Positions 1 through 7,094 of a stretch of 8,527 nt of DNA are shown piece by piece; positions within the stretch are counted from its first letter, which is position 1; each line of letters starts with the position of its first letter. The notes under the pieces are model-generated. The model searched no databases. It saw nothing but the letters and a program-made list of their open reading frames with translations, and had not been told where the DNA came from. The translations under genes and the position numbers were made by a program. Source of the DNA: Gammaproteobacteria bacterium (GTDB lineage Bacteria > Pseudomonadota > Gammaproteobacteria > JABABF01); contig JABABF010000016.1 of the NCBI GenBank assembly GCA_014238345.1, positions 1 through 8,527 of the forward strand, given 5' to 3'.

Positions 1-76
1 AAGCGGCATTATTCATAGCCAGTATTTGGTGCTTATCCCGCGAAATTTTCCGACTCATTCCTCGTGGGTTCGTCAT
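1..76 (-). CDS. Possible 5' end of an unrecognised gene, cut by the left edge
   Basis: An ATG at position 76 on the minus strand opens a frame that stays open for 25 codons to the window edge (it begins MTNPRGMSRKISRD and is rich in basic residues). It lies 69 bases downstream of the coxC stop and reads in the same direction, so it could be the next gene of the operon. I do not recognise it. It does not look like the start of the small membrane protein or SURF1 gene that often follows coxC in related bacteria, because no hydrophobic segment appears. No convincing Shine-Dalgarno sequence precedes the first ATG; a GAGGA sits directly against the second one, which is too close. Twenty-five open codons can easily arise by chance, so this is only a weak call. 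Confidence 0.2.
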   Translation of the reverse strand, partial: MTNPRGMSRKISRDKHQILAMNNAA

Positions 77-145
77 CAGTAAATTAATTACCGGGTCAGT
101 TTAAAATAATCGCACCGATAGAATAGGCATTGACCGTATACACCC

Positions 146-1135
146 TCACAATATATAAACAAACAAAAATAAGCAGACCCACACCACATCCACGAAGTGC
201 CAGTACCACGAGGCGGCCTCGAAGCCGAAGTGATCTTCGGGTTGGAAGTGCCCGGCGAGATGGGCGCGTAACCACATGATCAGTAGCATCGTGGCACCCA
301 GGAATACATGGAAACCGTGAAAGCCGGTCAGCATGAAGAAGGTGGTGCCATACGCCCCCGAGTTCAGGGTCAGGCCATATTCGGCATAGGCCTCGTAATA
401 TTCCAGATACTGTAAGCAAAGGAAGGCCACTCCCAGTGCCACGGTGATGCCTAGCCACACGGTTAATTTGCGCCGATCGCCAGCCTTTAGTCCCAAGTGT
501 GCAATGTGTATGGTGAAACTTGAGGACAGTAGTATGACGGTGTTCCACAGCGGTAGCCAGTGCAGCATATTGCTCCAGCCTGGGAAGGACATGTGTCGCT
601 GTGGCCCTAGGAACTCGCCGTTGTTGGCGATGAGCTGTGACTCGGCTCCTCCCACCGCCTGCTGCGGGGTCTCCATCAGCGGCCAAGTGGCCTCAAAACC
701 CTGCCAGAGCATGTTGCTCACGCCTTTGTCACCCTCGCCGCCCAGCCATGGCACAGCCCATGTACGTAGGTAGAGCAGCGCACTGAAGAAAGCGGCAAAG
801 AATACCACTTCGGTAACAATAAACCAGCACATGGCGTAGACATAGGAGAGTTTGAGCCGCTCGCTGTTCATGCCCGCCAAATTCTCTCGGATGGCGATGG
901 CAAACCAGCCGAACAGCACATACAGCAATAGCCCGAAGCCGAGCAACAACAGCCATTTGGCGCTAGCTGGCTCCTCGGCCTGCAGCTGGTTGAGCAGGGT
1001 GGCCGCTCCGAGCATCATCAGGAACAATGCCAGTGAGGCAACAACTGGCCGCCAGCTGTTGGCGGGCACATAGTAGGAGGGGAATGGCGGTCTCTCAATG
1101 CGGCTCGTTGCACTGGTCATGGGTTGTGTTGCCAC
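146..1135 (-). CDS. coxC: Cytochrome c oxidase subunit III
   Basis: This is subunit III of the aa3-type terminal oxidase, a 329-residue inner-membrane protein that stabilises the catalytic subunit and its proton uptake. Hydrophobic helices run through the protein. The family glutamate is visible in the segment TEVVFFAAFF (E109), the motif FFMLTGFHGFHVFLGA lies at about 266-281, and the typical C-terminal stretch EAASWYWHFVDVVWVCLF lies at about 306-323. The start is a GTG at 1135, preferred because AAGGAAG (1142-1148) lies six bases upstream; the in-frame ATG at 1120 has no such site. The gene begins two bases after the ctaG stop, so it is the last recognised gene of the coxB-coxA-ctaG-coxC operon. 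The hydrophilic loop at about 131-185 between helices is long but is common in proteobacterial homologues. No clear terminator is visible after the stop. Confidence 0.97.
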   Translation of the reverse strand: MATQPMTSATSRIERPPFPSYYVPANSWRPVVASLALFLMMLGAATLLNQLQAEEPASAKWLLLLGFGLLLYVLFGWFAIAIRENLAGMNSERLKLSYVYAMCWFIVTEVVFFAAFFSALLYLRTWAVPWLGGEGDKGVSNMLWQGFEATWPLMETPQQAVGGAESQLIANNGEFLGPQRHMSFPGWSNMLHWLPLWNTVILLSSSFTIHIAHLGLKAGDRRKLTVWLGITVALGVAFLCLQYLEYYEAYAEYGLTLNSGAYGTTFFMLTGFHGFHVFLGATMLLIMWLRAHLAGHFQPEDHFGFEAASWYWHFVDVVWVCLFLFVYIL

Positions 1136-1137
1136 GG

Positions 1138-1749
1138 TTAACTTCCTTGGGCGCTGGGAGGCTCTGCGCTGGCCGTTGCGTCTGATGCGGCCAGTTCGCT
1201 GACATCAAATAGTGTATAGGACAAGGTGATGGTGCCGATGTCATCAGGCAATTCTGGCGAGATATAAAAGCGTAGCGGCAACTGCGTGCTTGCACCAGCC
1301 GCCAGCGCTTGGCGCTGGAAGCAAAAACACTCGATCTTGCGTAAATACTGGGCGGCGCGACCCGGAGAGACGCTGGGCACTGCCTGTGCCACCATGTCGC
1401 GGTCGCTCATATTGTGAGCGTAGTAAGTCAAATCTATTGGCGCGGCACCGGGCGCGATGTGCAGCTCAGAGGTTTCTGGCGCTTGGAACTGCCAGGGCAT
1501 CTCGGTGCTGTTAATGGCGAGGAATTGCACGCGCACGGTCTCGTGCTCGCGCACGGTGGGCGCTCTCGTGCTGGCTGGGGCGCTGTAGGCGGCGGGGTCA
1601 TTATTGGTTTTGCCGTTGAGTCCAGTCAGCTCGCAGAACACTTCATACAGTGGCACTAGCGCAAAGCCGAAGCCGAACATCAGCACAGTGCCAGCCGCCA
1701 GCCGCCACGCGGTGCGCCGCACTCCACCCTCTGTCTTGTCTGTCATCAT
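1138..1749 (-). CDS. ctaG: Cytochrome c oxidase assembly protein CtaG (Cox11 family)
   Basis: This copper chaperone inserts CuB into subunit I of the oxidase. The 203-residue product has one N-terminal membrane anchor (about 15-38) followed by a periplasmic domain. The anchor runs into the family motif PLYEVFCELTGLNG, which holds C39. The copper-binding pair C141 and C143 sits in IECFCFQRQ, as expected for Cox11, and the C-terminal beta-domain segment LPDDIGTITLSYTLFD is also typical. The C-terminal tail (about 187-203) is rich in Ala, Ser and Pro and probably unstructured. Two consecutive ATG codons (1749 and 1746) could start the protein, and neither has a strong ribosome-binding site, so translation may depend on coxA just upstream. 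It lies between coxA (30-base gap) and coxC (2-base gap), the usual position in gammaproteobacterial cox operons. Confidence 0.95.
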   Translation of the reverse strand: MMTDKTEGGVRRTAWRLAAGTVLMFGFGFALVPLYEVFCELTGLNGKTNNDPAAYSAPASTRAPTVREHETVRVQFLAINSTEMPWQFQAPETSELHIAPGAAPIDLTYYAHNMSDRDMVAQAVPSVSPGRAAQYLRKIECFCFQRQALAAGASTQLPLRFYISPELPDDIGTITLSYTLFDVSELAASDATASAEPPSAQGS

Positions 1750-1779
1750 GCGCTCTGTAGATCCGGCAATTCGGCGCTC

Positions 1780-3360
1780 TCAGCGAATCGAGGGCGGTGT
1801 TGTGAAGCTGTGGTAGGGTGGCGGCGAGGGCAGTGTCCACTCAAGGCCTTCAACTCCCTCCCAAGCACGCTCGCCGACCGCACCTTCGAGCCTCCCGCTG
1901 GCCTTGTCTTTCAGGACGCGTACCAAGATGACGACAAAGACGAGCTGTGAAGTACCGAACAGGAAAGCCCCGACCGATGAAATGGCGTTGAAATCGGCGA
2001 ATTGCAGGGCGTAATCCGGAATGCGCCGGGGCATGCCTGCCAAGCCAACAAAATGTTGTGGAAAGAAAGTCAGGTTGGCACCGATAAAGGTGAGCCAGAA
2101 ATGCAGCTGCCCCAAGCGTTCATCGTACATGCGTCCCGTCCACTTTGGCAACCAGTAGTAGACTCCGGCGAAGACCCCGAACACGGCACCTGGCACCAGC
2201 ACATAGTGGAAGTGGGCAACGATGAAATAGGTATCGTGGTACTGGAAGTCAGCGGGGGCGATGGCCATCATCAGGCCGGAGAAGCCGCCGATAGAGAATA
2301 GCACCACAAAGGCGATGGAAAACAGCATCGGTGCTTCAAAAGTCATCGACCCGCGCCACATCGTCGATATCCAGTTGAAGATCTTTACCCCGGTGGGCAC
2401 GGCGATCAGCATGGTTGTGTACATGAAAAACAACTCGCCGACCAGTGGCATGCCGACAGTGAACATATGGTGCGCCCACACCAGAGTAGACATGATGGCG
2501 ATAGCGGCAGTGGCATAGACCATTGAGGTATAGCCGAACAGCGGCTTGCGGGAGAAAGTTGGGATTATCTGTGAGACGATGCCGAAGGCTGGCAGGATGA
2601 TGATGTATACCTCGGGGTGGCCGAAGAACCAGAACACATGTTGGAACAGCACCGGGTCGCCGCCACCGGCCGCCTGGAAGAAACTAGTGCCGAAATGGAT
2701 ATCCATCAGCATCATCGTTACAGCACCGGCCAGCACTGGCATGACCAGCAACAGCAGGAATGCGGTGATGAACCAAGTCCACACGAACATCGGCATCTTC
2801 ATATAGTCCATGCCGGGGGCGCGCAGGTTCATGATGGTGGCGATGATGTTGATCGCCCCAAGAATTGATGACATCCCGAGCAGGTGCACCGCAAAGATGA
2901 AATAGGTGACGCTGGGTGGGGCGTAGGTGGTCGATAGTGGGGCGTAGAAAGTCCAGCCGAAGTTTGGCCCGCCGCCCTCCATGAACAAGGTGCTTACCAG
3001 GATGCTGAAGGCGAAGGGCAGGATCCAGAAACTCCAGTTATTGAGACGGGGCAAGGCCATATCTGGTGCGCCGATCATCATCGGCAGCTGCCAGTTGGCG
3101 AAGCCGACGAAGGCGGGCATGACGAAGCCAAAGACCATGATCAGTCCGTGCATGGTTGTCATCTGATTGAAGAAGTTAGGCTCGACCAGTTGCAGGCCGG
3201 GTTCGAACAGCTCGGCGCGAATCAGCATCGCCATGGCTCCGCCGAGGAAGGCCATCATCATGGCGAAAAACAGGTACAGCGTCCCGATATCCTTGTGGTT
3301 GGTGGTGAACAGCCAGCGTGTGATACCGCTAGCTGGGCCGTGGTGGTGGTCTGCACTCAT
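1780..3360 (-). CDS. coxA: Cytochrome c oxidase subunit I (aa3-type, A1 family)
   Basis: This is the catalytic subunit, which reduces oxygen to water at a heme a3-CuB centre and pumps protons. Numbering is from the upstream ATG at 3381. Visible ligands are H78 and H392 for heme a, H390 for heme a3, and H255, H304 and H305 for CuB. Y259 sits four residues after H255, as needed for the His-Tyr crosslink. E257 in GHPEVY marks the A1 type. The D-channel entry D107 (GAPDMALPRLNN) and the K-channel T330/K333 (PTGVK) are present. The end LEWTLPSPPPYH is typical. I chose the ATG at 3360 (product 526 residues, MSADHHHG...) because GGGAG lies 12 bases upstream. The ATG at 3381 would add seven residues, but its AGGA abuts the start codon. 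It follows coxB closely and precedes ctaG by 30 bases. No key residue is missing. Confidence 0.97.
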   Translation of the reverse strand: MSADHHHGPASGITRWLFTTNHKDIGTLYLFFAMMMAFLGGAMAMLIRAELFEPGLQLVEPNFFNQMTTMHGLIMVFGFVMPAFVGFANWQLPMMIGAPDMALPRLNNWSFWILPFAFSILVSTLFMEGGGPNFGWTFYAPLSTTYAPPSVTYFIFAVHLLGMSSILGAINIIATIMNLRAPGMDYMKMPMFVWTWFITAFLLLLVMPVLAGAVTMMLMDIHFGTSFFQAAGGGDPVLFQHVFWFFGHPEVYIIILPAFGIVSQIIPTFSRKPLFGYTSMVYATAAIAIMSTLVWAHHMFTVGMPLVGELFFMYTTMLIAVPTGVKIFNWISTMWRGSMTFEAPMLFSIAFVVLFSIGGFSGLMMAIAPADFQYHDTYFIVAHFHYVLVPGAVFGVFAGVYYWLPKWTGRMYDERLGQLHFWLTFIGANLTFFPQHFVGLAGMPRRIPDYALQFADFNAISSVGAFLFGTSQLVFVVILVRVLKDKASGRLEGAVGERAWEGVEGLEWTLPSPPPYHSFTTPPSIR

Positions 3361-3408
3361 GGTGTTACTAATCTCCCGCATTCCTGTGCGTCGCTTGCCT
3401 GCAATGGC

Positions 3409-4578
3409 CTACTGGACACCGTCGCCACGTCGGTAGCGCTCAACATCTATGGGTTGCACCAAGTCGCCAGTGTCGTTGCCCCAGGCGTTGCGCTCATAGG
3501 TGATGACAGCGGCTAGGTCAGCGGCTCCTAGCTGTGCGCCGAAGGCCGCCATCGCCGTGCCGGGAGTGCCATTGATGACGATTCCCAGATGTTCTGCTAG
3601 CGCGCCAGTGGCCGCTGAGTCTTTGTGCAGTGCGGGGAAGGCTCCCGGCAAGCCAGCGCCAGTGGCCAAGTGACAGGAGGCGCAGTTGGTCTGATACACC
3701 TGCTTGCCGCGCTCCATCAGTTGCGAGAGATCCATGCGTTGGTTCAGCAGGGCGCGCTCAGCTGCGGCCTCAGCATGGCGCTCGCCGAGCCAGCGTCGGT
3801 ATGCGTTTTGGCTGGTGGCATTGACGACGATTGGCATGAAGCCATGCAGCCGCCCGCACAGCTCCGTGCACTGCCCTCGGTAGACACCTTCGCGTTCGAC
3901 CCACGTCCAAGCTTCATTGACGAAGCCGGGGATGGCATCCATCTTCACGGCAAAATCTGGCACCCACCATGAGTGCAATACATCGGCGGCGGTGATCAGA
4001 AAGCGCACTTTGGTGCCGACCGGGATGACCAATGGCTTATCGACGTTCAGCAGGTAGTGCTCACCCTTGGGTGCATCGCCGTAGATCTCGTCGTCCGGTG
4101 TGGCTATGTTGCTGAAGAAACTGACATCTTCTCCCAAGTATTCGTACTTCCACTTCCACTGGTAGCCAGTGACCAAGATATCGATTTGGGAATCCGATGC
4201 GTCGTACATGTTGATCATCACGGCGGTGGCTGGCCACGCCATCGCTACGAGCACAAGGCTGGCAAGAGCGGTCCACAGCACCTCTAGACGGGTGTTGTGA
4301 GAGAATTGAGCGGGCTTGGCACCCCGCGATTTGCGGTGCACTGCCATGGAGTAGAACATCACGCCGTAGACCAAGACGGCGACGACTACACAGATCCAGA
4401 AGATGAGCATATGCAGGTCGTAGACGACATGGCTGGTTGGTGTCACACCGTATGGCATGTTCAGCTGCCAGCGCTGGGCATGTTCCAGCCCATCGGCGGC
4501 CAGTGTTGCTGTGGGTAGCAGGGGGATAGAGAGGGCGCTGAGCGCCGCTACGATCGTGCGCATGCCAATCTTAGTCAT
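3409..4578 (-). CDS. coxB: Cytochrome c oxidase subunit II with fused C-terminal cytochrome c domain
   Basis: This subunit passes electrons from a cytochrome c to the CuA centre and on to heme a. The 389-residue product has a signal peptide (about 1-28, ending TLAA), two membrane helices (about 52-78 and 98-122) and a periplasmic cupredoxin domain. All CuA ligands are visible: H202, C237, E239, C241, H245 and M248. The aromatic electron-entry segment GYQWKWKYEY is at 138-147. A cytochrome c domain follows, with C299-A-S-C302-H303 for covalent heme and M343 as a likely axial ligand. Such a fusion is known in caa3-type and many gammaproteobacterial oxidases. ATG starts at 4578 and 4563 are both possible, and neither has a clear ribosome-binding site; the shorter form still keeps a good signal peptide. 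It is the first gene of the operon, expressed from the spacer shared with the MATE gene. Confidence 0.96.
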   Translation of the reverse strand: MTKIGMRTIVAALSALSIPLLPTATLAADGLEHAQRWQLNMPYGVTPTSHVVYDLHMLIFWICVVVAVLVYGVMFYSMAVHRKSRGAKPAQFSHNTRLEVLWTALASLVLVAMAWPATAVMINMYDASDSQIDILVTGYQWKWKYEYLGEDVSFFSNIATPDDEIYGDAPKGEHYLLNVDKPLVIPVGTKVRFLITAADVLHSWWVPDFAVKMDAIPGFVNEAWTWVEREGVYRGQCTELCGRLHGFMPIVVNATSQNAYRRWLGERHAEAAAERALLNQRMDLSQLMERGKQVYQTNCASCHLATGAGLPGAFPALHKDSAATGALAEHLGIVINGTPGTAMAAFGAQLGAADLAAVITYERNAWGNDTGDLVQPIDVERYRRGDGVQ

Positions 4579-4752
4579 CGTATAGCACGGGAGGGGGCGC
4601 GGTGTGCTGTTGCGCCAACATGCCTGTCATCATGTATTCAAGAATTCAGTTGCCATGCTACAGCCCTTCACCTCATATAACACGGTTGAGAGGCTTAATT
4701 TTAGCAGTACTGGTCAGTTGCGTCAGACAGGCGATGGGAGGGCTTAGTTAAT
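4579..4752. promoter_or_regulatory. Divergent intergenic region between coxB and the MATE exporter
   Basis: These 174 bases separate two genes that point away from each other, so promoters for both must lie here or inside the genes. I see no strong sigma-70 box pair on either strand; TTATAT (minus strand, near 4675) and TTGAGA (4686-4691, plus strand) are only weak candidates. An interrupted palindrome TGTTG-CGC-CAACA at 4608-4620 lies in the probable coxB leader and could be an operator half or a small hairpin. An exact 7-base inverted pair, GCCTGTC (4622-4628) and GACAGGC (4726-4732), brackets the region, but chance can explain it. No LexA-type CTGT-N8-ACAG site is visible, although the neighbour resembles DinF. 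The function as a divergent promoter region is inferred from gene orientation. Confidence 0.55.
4736..4741 (+). promoter_or_regulatory. Ribosome-binding site of the MATE gene
   Basis: GGGAGG ends 11 bases before the ATG at 4753. It supports that start over the ATG at 4762, which would be too far away. Confidence 0.6.
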
Positions 4753-6153
4753 ATGGTGCGCATGTCCGTACGCCAGCACCCCGATGGTGCCCACCCCAGT
4801 GTCCGAGTGGCACCCGATATCTGGCGTCTGACTTGGCCGATGTTGCTCGCCAACTTGTCGGCAGTGGCGATGGGATTGGTGGACACAGCACTACTGGGGC
4901 ATTTGGAGAGTGCCTATTACATGGCGGCGGTGGCCATTGGCAGTACGGTGGTGGACTTGCTGTTGTGGGGTTTTGGCTTCCTGCGCATGAGCACGACAGC
5001 GCTGGCGGCGCGGACTCTAGGGGCACAGGATGAGGGGGGAGCGTGGCGTGCGCTGGCGCGCAGTGTAGCCTTGGCCGGATTGCTGGGGGCGCTGTTGATT
5101 GTGTTGCGAGCGCCGCTGATGGCGGCGGTCAATGCGGCGCTTGCTGCCGAGCCAGCGGTGGAGCAGCTGGCGGCGCTCTACGCGGGCATCCGTATTACTG
5201 GCTCGCCAGCCTCGCTGTTTTGCATCGTTGTGGCCGGTTGGTTTGTCGGTCGTCAGCGCCCTTCGGTGACGCTGGTGCTAGTCGTGGTGGCCAATCTGGT
5301 CAACCTGGTTTTGGATGTGGTGTTCATCGTTGGTTTTGGGATGCGTGTGGAGGGCGCGGCGCTGGCGGCCTTGATCGCCGATTACACGGCGCTGGCAGTT
5401 GCGGTGCTACTGCTGTGGCGCGAGTGGCGGCGCATCCACGGAGGGCGGCGTTTGGTCTTGGGGGGCTCGTGGCATCAGTGGGGGAACACTTGGCGGCGTG
5501 TCGGCCTCGGCGATTTGTCCGCCTACCGCGAGCTACTGCGCATCAACGGCGATTTGTTCCTACGCACTCTGTGTCTGCAAATTTGCTTTGTGTTGTTTCT
5601 CGTGGCCAGTGCTGGGCAGGGTACGGCCATTTTAGCGGCCAACAATGTGTTGTTGCAGTTGTTAGTGGTGACCTCGCTGGTGCTGGACAGCCCGGCGCAC
5701 GCATTGGAGGCGCTAGTCGGTTGGAGCGTCGGAGCAGGGGATCGCGCCTACCTGCACCGTGTAGTGCGTAGCGGGCTGTGGTGGTGTGCTGGCTTTGCAC
5801 TGCTGTTTAGCCTCAGCTTGCAATTACTTGCTGACCCGCTACCGCGACTGTTTTCGAATCTTCCGGAGGTGGTTGAGGCGACTCGGCTCTATTACCAGTG
5901 GCTGGTATGGATACCCTTGGTGGCTTGCTGGTGCTTTGCTCTAGATGGAGTGTTTATCGGTGCGGGTCAGACCCGAGCGATGCGCAACATCATGGTGCTG
6001 ACCTTGTTGCTGGCCTACCTGCCCGCCTATATTTGGTTGCGCGACTTAGGCAACGCTGGTCTGTGGTTGGCGTTGTACGTGATGTATGTGGTGCGCGGGG
6101 TGGCGATGCTGTGGCATGCGCGGCGGCTCGGTCGGGAGGAGCGGTGGTTTTGA
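4753..6153 (+). CDS. dinF: MATE-family efflux transporter, DinF type
   Basis: This is a multidrug and toxic compound extrusion protein, an inner-membrane antiporter expected to export organic compounds in exchange for H+ or Na+. The 466 residues form about 12 hydrophobic helices in two similar halves. DinF-like signatures are VDTALLGHLES (43-53), GFGFLRMSTTALAARTLGA (73-91), a VANLVNLVLDVVFIVGFG segment (179-196), INGDLFLRTLCLQ (264-276) and LDSPAHALEALVG (311-323). Length is normal for the family. The substrate cannot be told from sequence. The gene is divergent from the cox operon and lies 53 bases before the channel gene, so it may be co-transcribed with it. Unlike E. coli dinF it is not next to lexA and no SOS box is visible, so damage control should not be assumed. 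The gene is rich in GC, with many GCG, GGC and CTG codons, in contrast to what follows. Confidence 0.88.
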   Translation: MVRMSVRQHPDGAHPSVRVAPDIWRLTWPMLLANLSAVAMGLVDTALLGHLESAYYMAAVAIGSTVVDLLLWGFGFLRMSTTALAARTLGAQDEGGAWRALARSVALAGLLGALLIVLRAPLMAAVNAALAAEPAVEQLAALYAGIRITGSPASLFCIVVAGWFVGRQRPSVTLVLVVVANLVNLVLDVVFIVGFGMRVEGAALAALIADYTALAVAVLLLWREWRRIHGGRRLVLGGSWHQWGNTWRRVGLGDLSAYRELLRINGDLFLRTLCLQICFVLFLVASAGQGTAILAANNVLLQLLVVTSLVLDSPAHALEALVGWSVGAGDRAYLHRVVRSGLWWCAGFALLFSLSLQLLADPLPRLFSNLPEVVEATRLYYQWLVWIPLVACWCFALDGVFIGAGQTRAMRNIMVLTLLLAYLPAYIWLRDLGNAGLWLALYVMYVVRGVAMLWHARRLGREERWF

Positions 6154-6194
6154 GAGGATGGCGGCAGTTTATACTGTGGATCATAGTCGCTGGC

Positions 6195-6200
6195 AGGTGA
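6195..6200 (+). promoter_or_regulatory. Ribosome-binding site of the channel gene
   Basis: AGGTGA lies six bases before the ATG at 6207 and fixes this start. It is in the short gap after the MATE stop. Confidence 0.5.
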
Positions 6201-6206
6201 TAGGGC

Positions 6207-7094
6207 ATGGGAGCGCCAGAGCTTGAGTCAACCGCCCCACAGGTTCGAAGCACACTGCGCGAGCGGTTGCGGCGCGTACATGAGCGGCCTATTTTCCAGT
6301 GGTTTACCGCTACTGTCATCGTCATATCGGCGCTCAGCATCGGGGCGAGCAGTTACAAATTACCCGAGCTGGTCAGCGGGTTATTGCGGCTCCTTGACTA
6401 TGGGATAACCATCTACTTTGTCTTTGAAATCGGGTTGCGTTTTCTAGCGGCACCGAGCTCGCGCGACTTTTTTCGCGATAGATGGAATATCTTTGACACC
6501 CTGATTGTTTGTGGCAGCTTGATCCCGTTAGACGGTAGTGAGTCATTATTTTTAGGACGTCTGTTGCGGTTATTCCGCGTCTTGCGTCTGATCTCGTTTG
6601 TTCCGCAATTACGAGTGTTGGTGGAGGCGCTGTTGCTCGCCATTCCGCGCATGTCTTATTTGGCGCTGTTAATGTTCATCATATTTTATATGTACGGTTG
6701 TTTAGGAAACTTATTTTTCAGAAATTCAGATCCTGCAGCGTGGCGCGATGTCGGTACAGCCATGCTTACCTTATTCCAAATTGCCACCTTTGATAATTGG
6801 GCGCATCTCATGCGCGGAGCCATGCACTATTCACATCCTTTGAGCTCGCTCAGCTGGATTTATTTTCTGAGCTTTATTTTTCTCATCGCCTTTGTATTTT
6901 TCAATATGATGATTGGTATTATCCTCCAGGTGTTTGAAGAGGGAGAAGCGGCTCGTGCAACCGATCAGCTCCAGGAGAATGGCGTAGTGATGGAGCAGGT
7001 TGACAGCACTCAAGCCGATATATTGCGTGGCCAACTGGAGCGCATTGAGAAACAGTTAGCGGAGATAGATCAGCGGCTACGAGAGCGACCATGA
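6207..7094 (+). CDS. Single-domain voltage-gated-type cation channel (ion transport protein family)
   Basis: This is a 295-residue, one-repeat, six-helix channel of the NaChBac/NavAb type, which would act as a tetramer in the inner membrane. S1 is about 30-47. S2 (64-82) holds E74, and S3 (94-106) holds D97. S4 carries arginines every third position (R118, R121, R124, R127), the voltage-sensor pattern. S5 is about 148-170. The pore loop has TLFQIATFDNW (188-198), and S6 has the conserved asparagine in FVFFNMMIGIIL (229-240). The C-terminus (about 270-293) is a charged heptad-like helix, matching the coiled-coil bundle of bacterial channels. In studied sodium channels the filter reads TLESW; here it is TFDNW, so the ring of glutamates becomes aspartates and the ion preferred is uncertain. 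The last four bases overlap the methyltransferase start. The second half of the gene is more AT-rich than the MATE gene. Confidence 0.9.
   Translation: MGAPELESTAPQVRSTLRERLRRVHERPIFQWFTATVIVISALSIGASSYKLPELVSGLLRLLDYGITIYFVFEIGLRFLAAPSSRDFFRDRWNIFDTLIVCGSLIPLDGSESLFLGRLLRLFRVLRLISFVPQLRVLVEALLLAIPRMSYLALLMFIIFYMYGCLGNLFFRNSDPAAWRDVGTAMLTLFQIATFDNWAHLMRGAMHYSHPLSSLSWIYFLSFIFLIAFVFFNMMIGIILQVFEEGEAARATDQLQENGVVMEQVDSTQADILRGQLERIEKQLAEIDQRLRERP

Noticed and set aside
96..686. A 196-codon open frame on the minus strand inside coxC.
   Set aside because: It is an alternate frame of coxC with a composition typical of a shadow (Arg/His-rich) and no recognisable domain; coxC is certain.
3409..4578. 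The cytochrome c domain on CoxB as a novel fusion.
   Set aside because: This architecture is well known in caa3-type and many proteobacterial oxidases, so it is noted only in the annotation.
4579..4752. An SOS (LexA) box expected upstream of a dinF-like gene.
   Set aside because: No CTGT-N8-ACAG pattern was found in the divergent region.
5043..5771. A 242-codon open frame on the plus strand within the MATE gene.
   Set aside because: It is a shadow of the GC-rich MATE coding frame, full of Gly, Ala, Arg and Cys, with no family resemblance.
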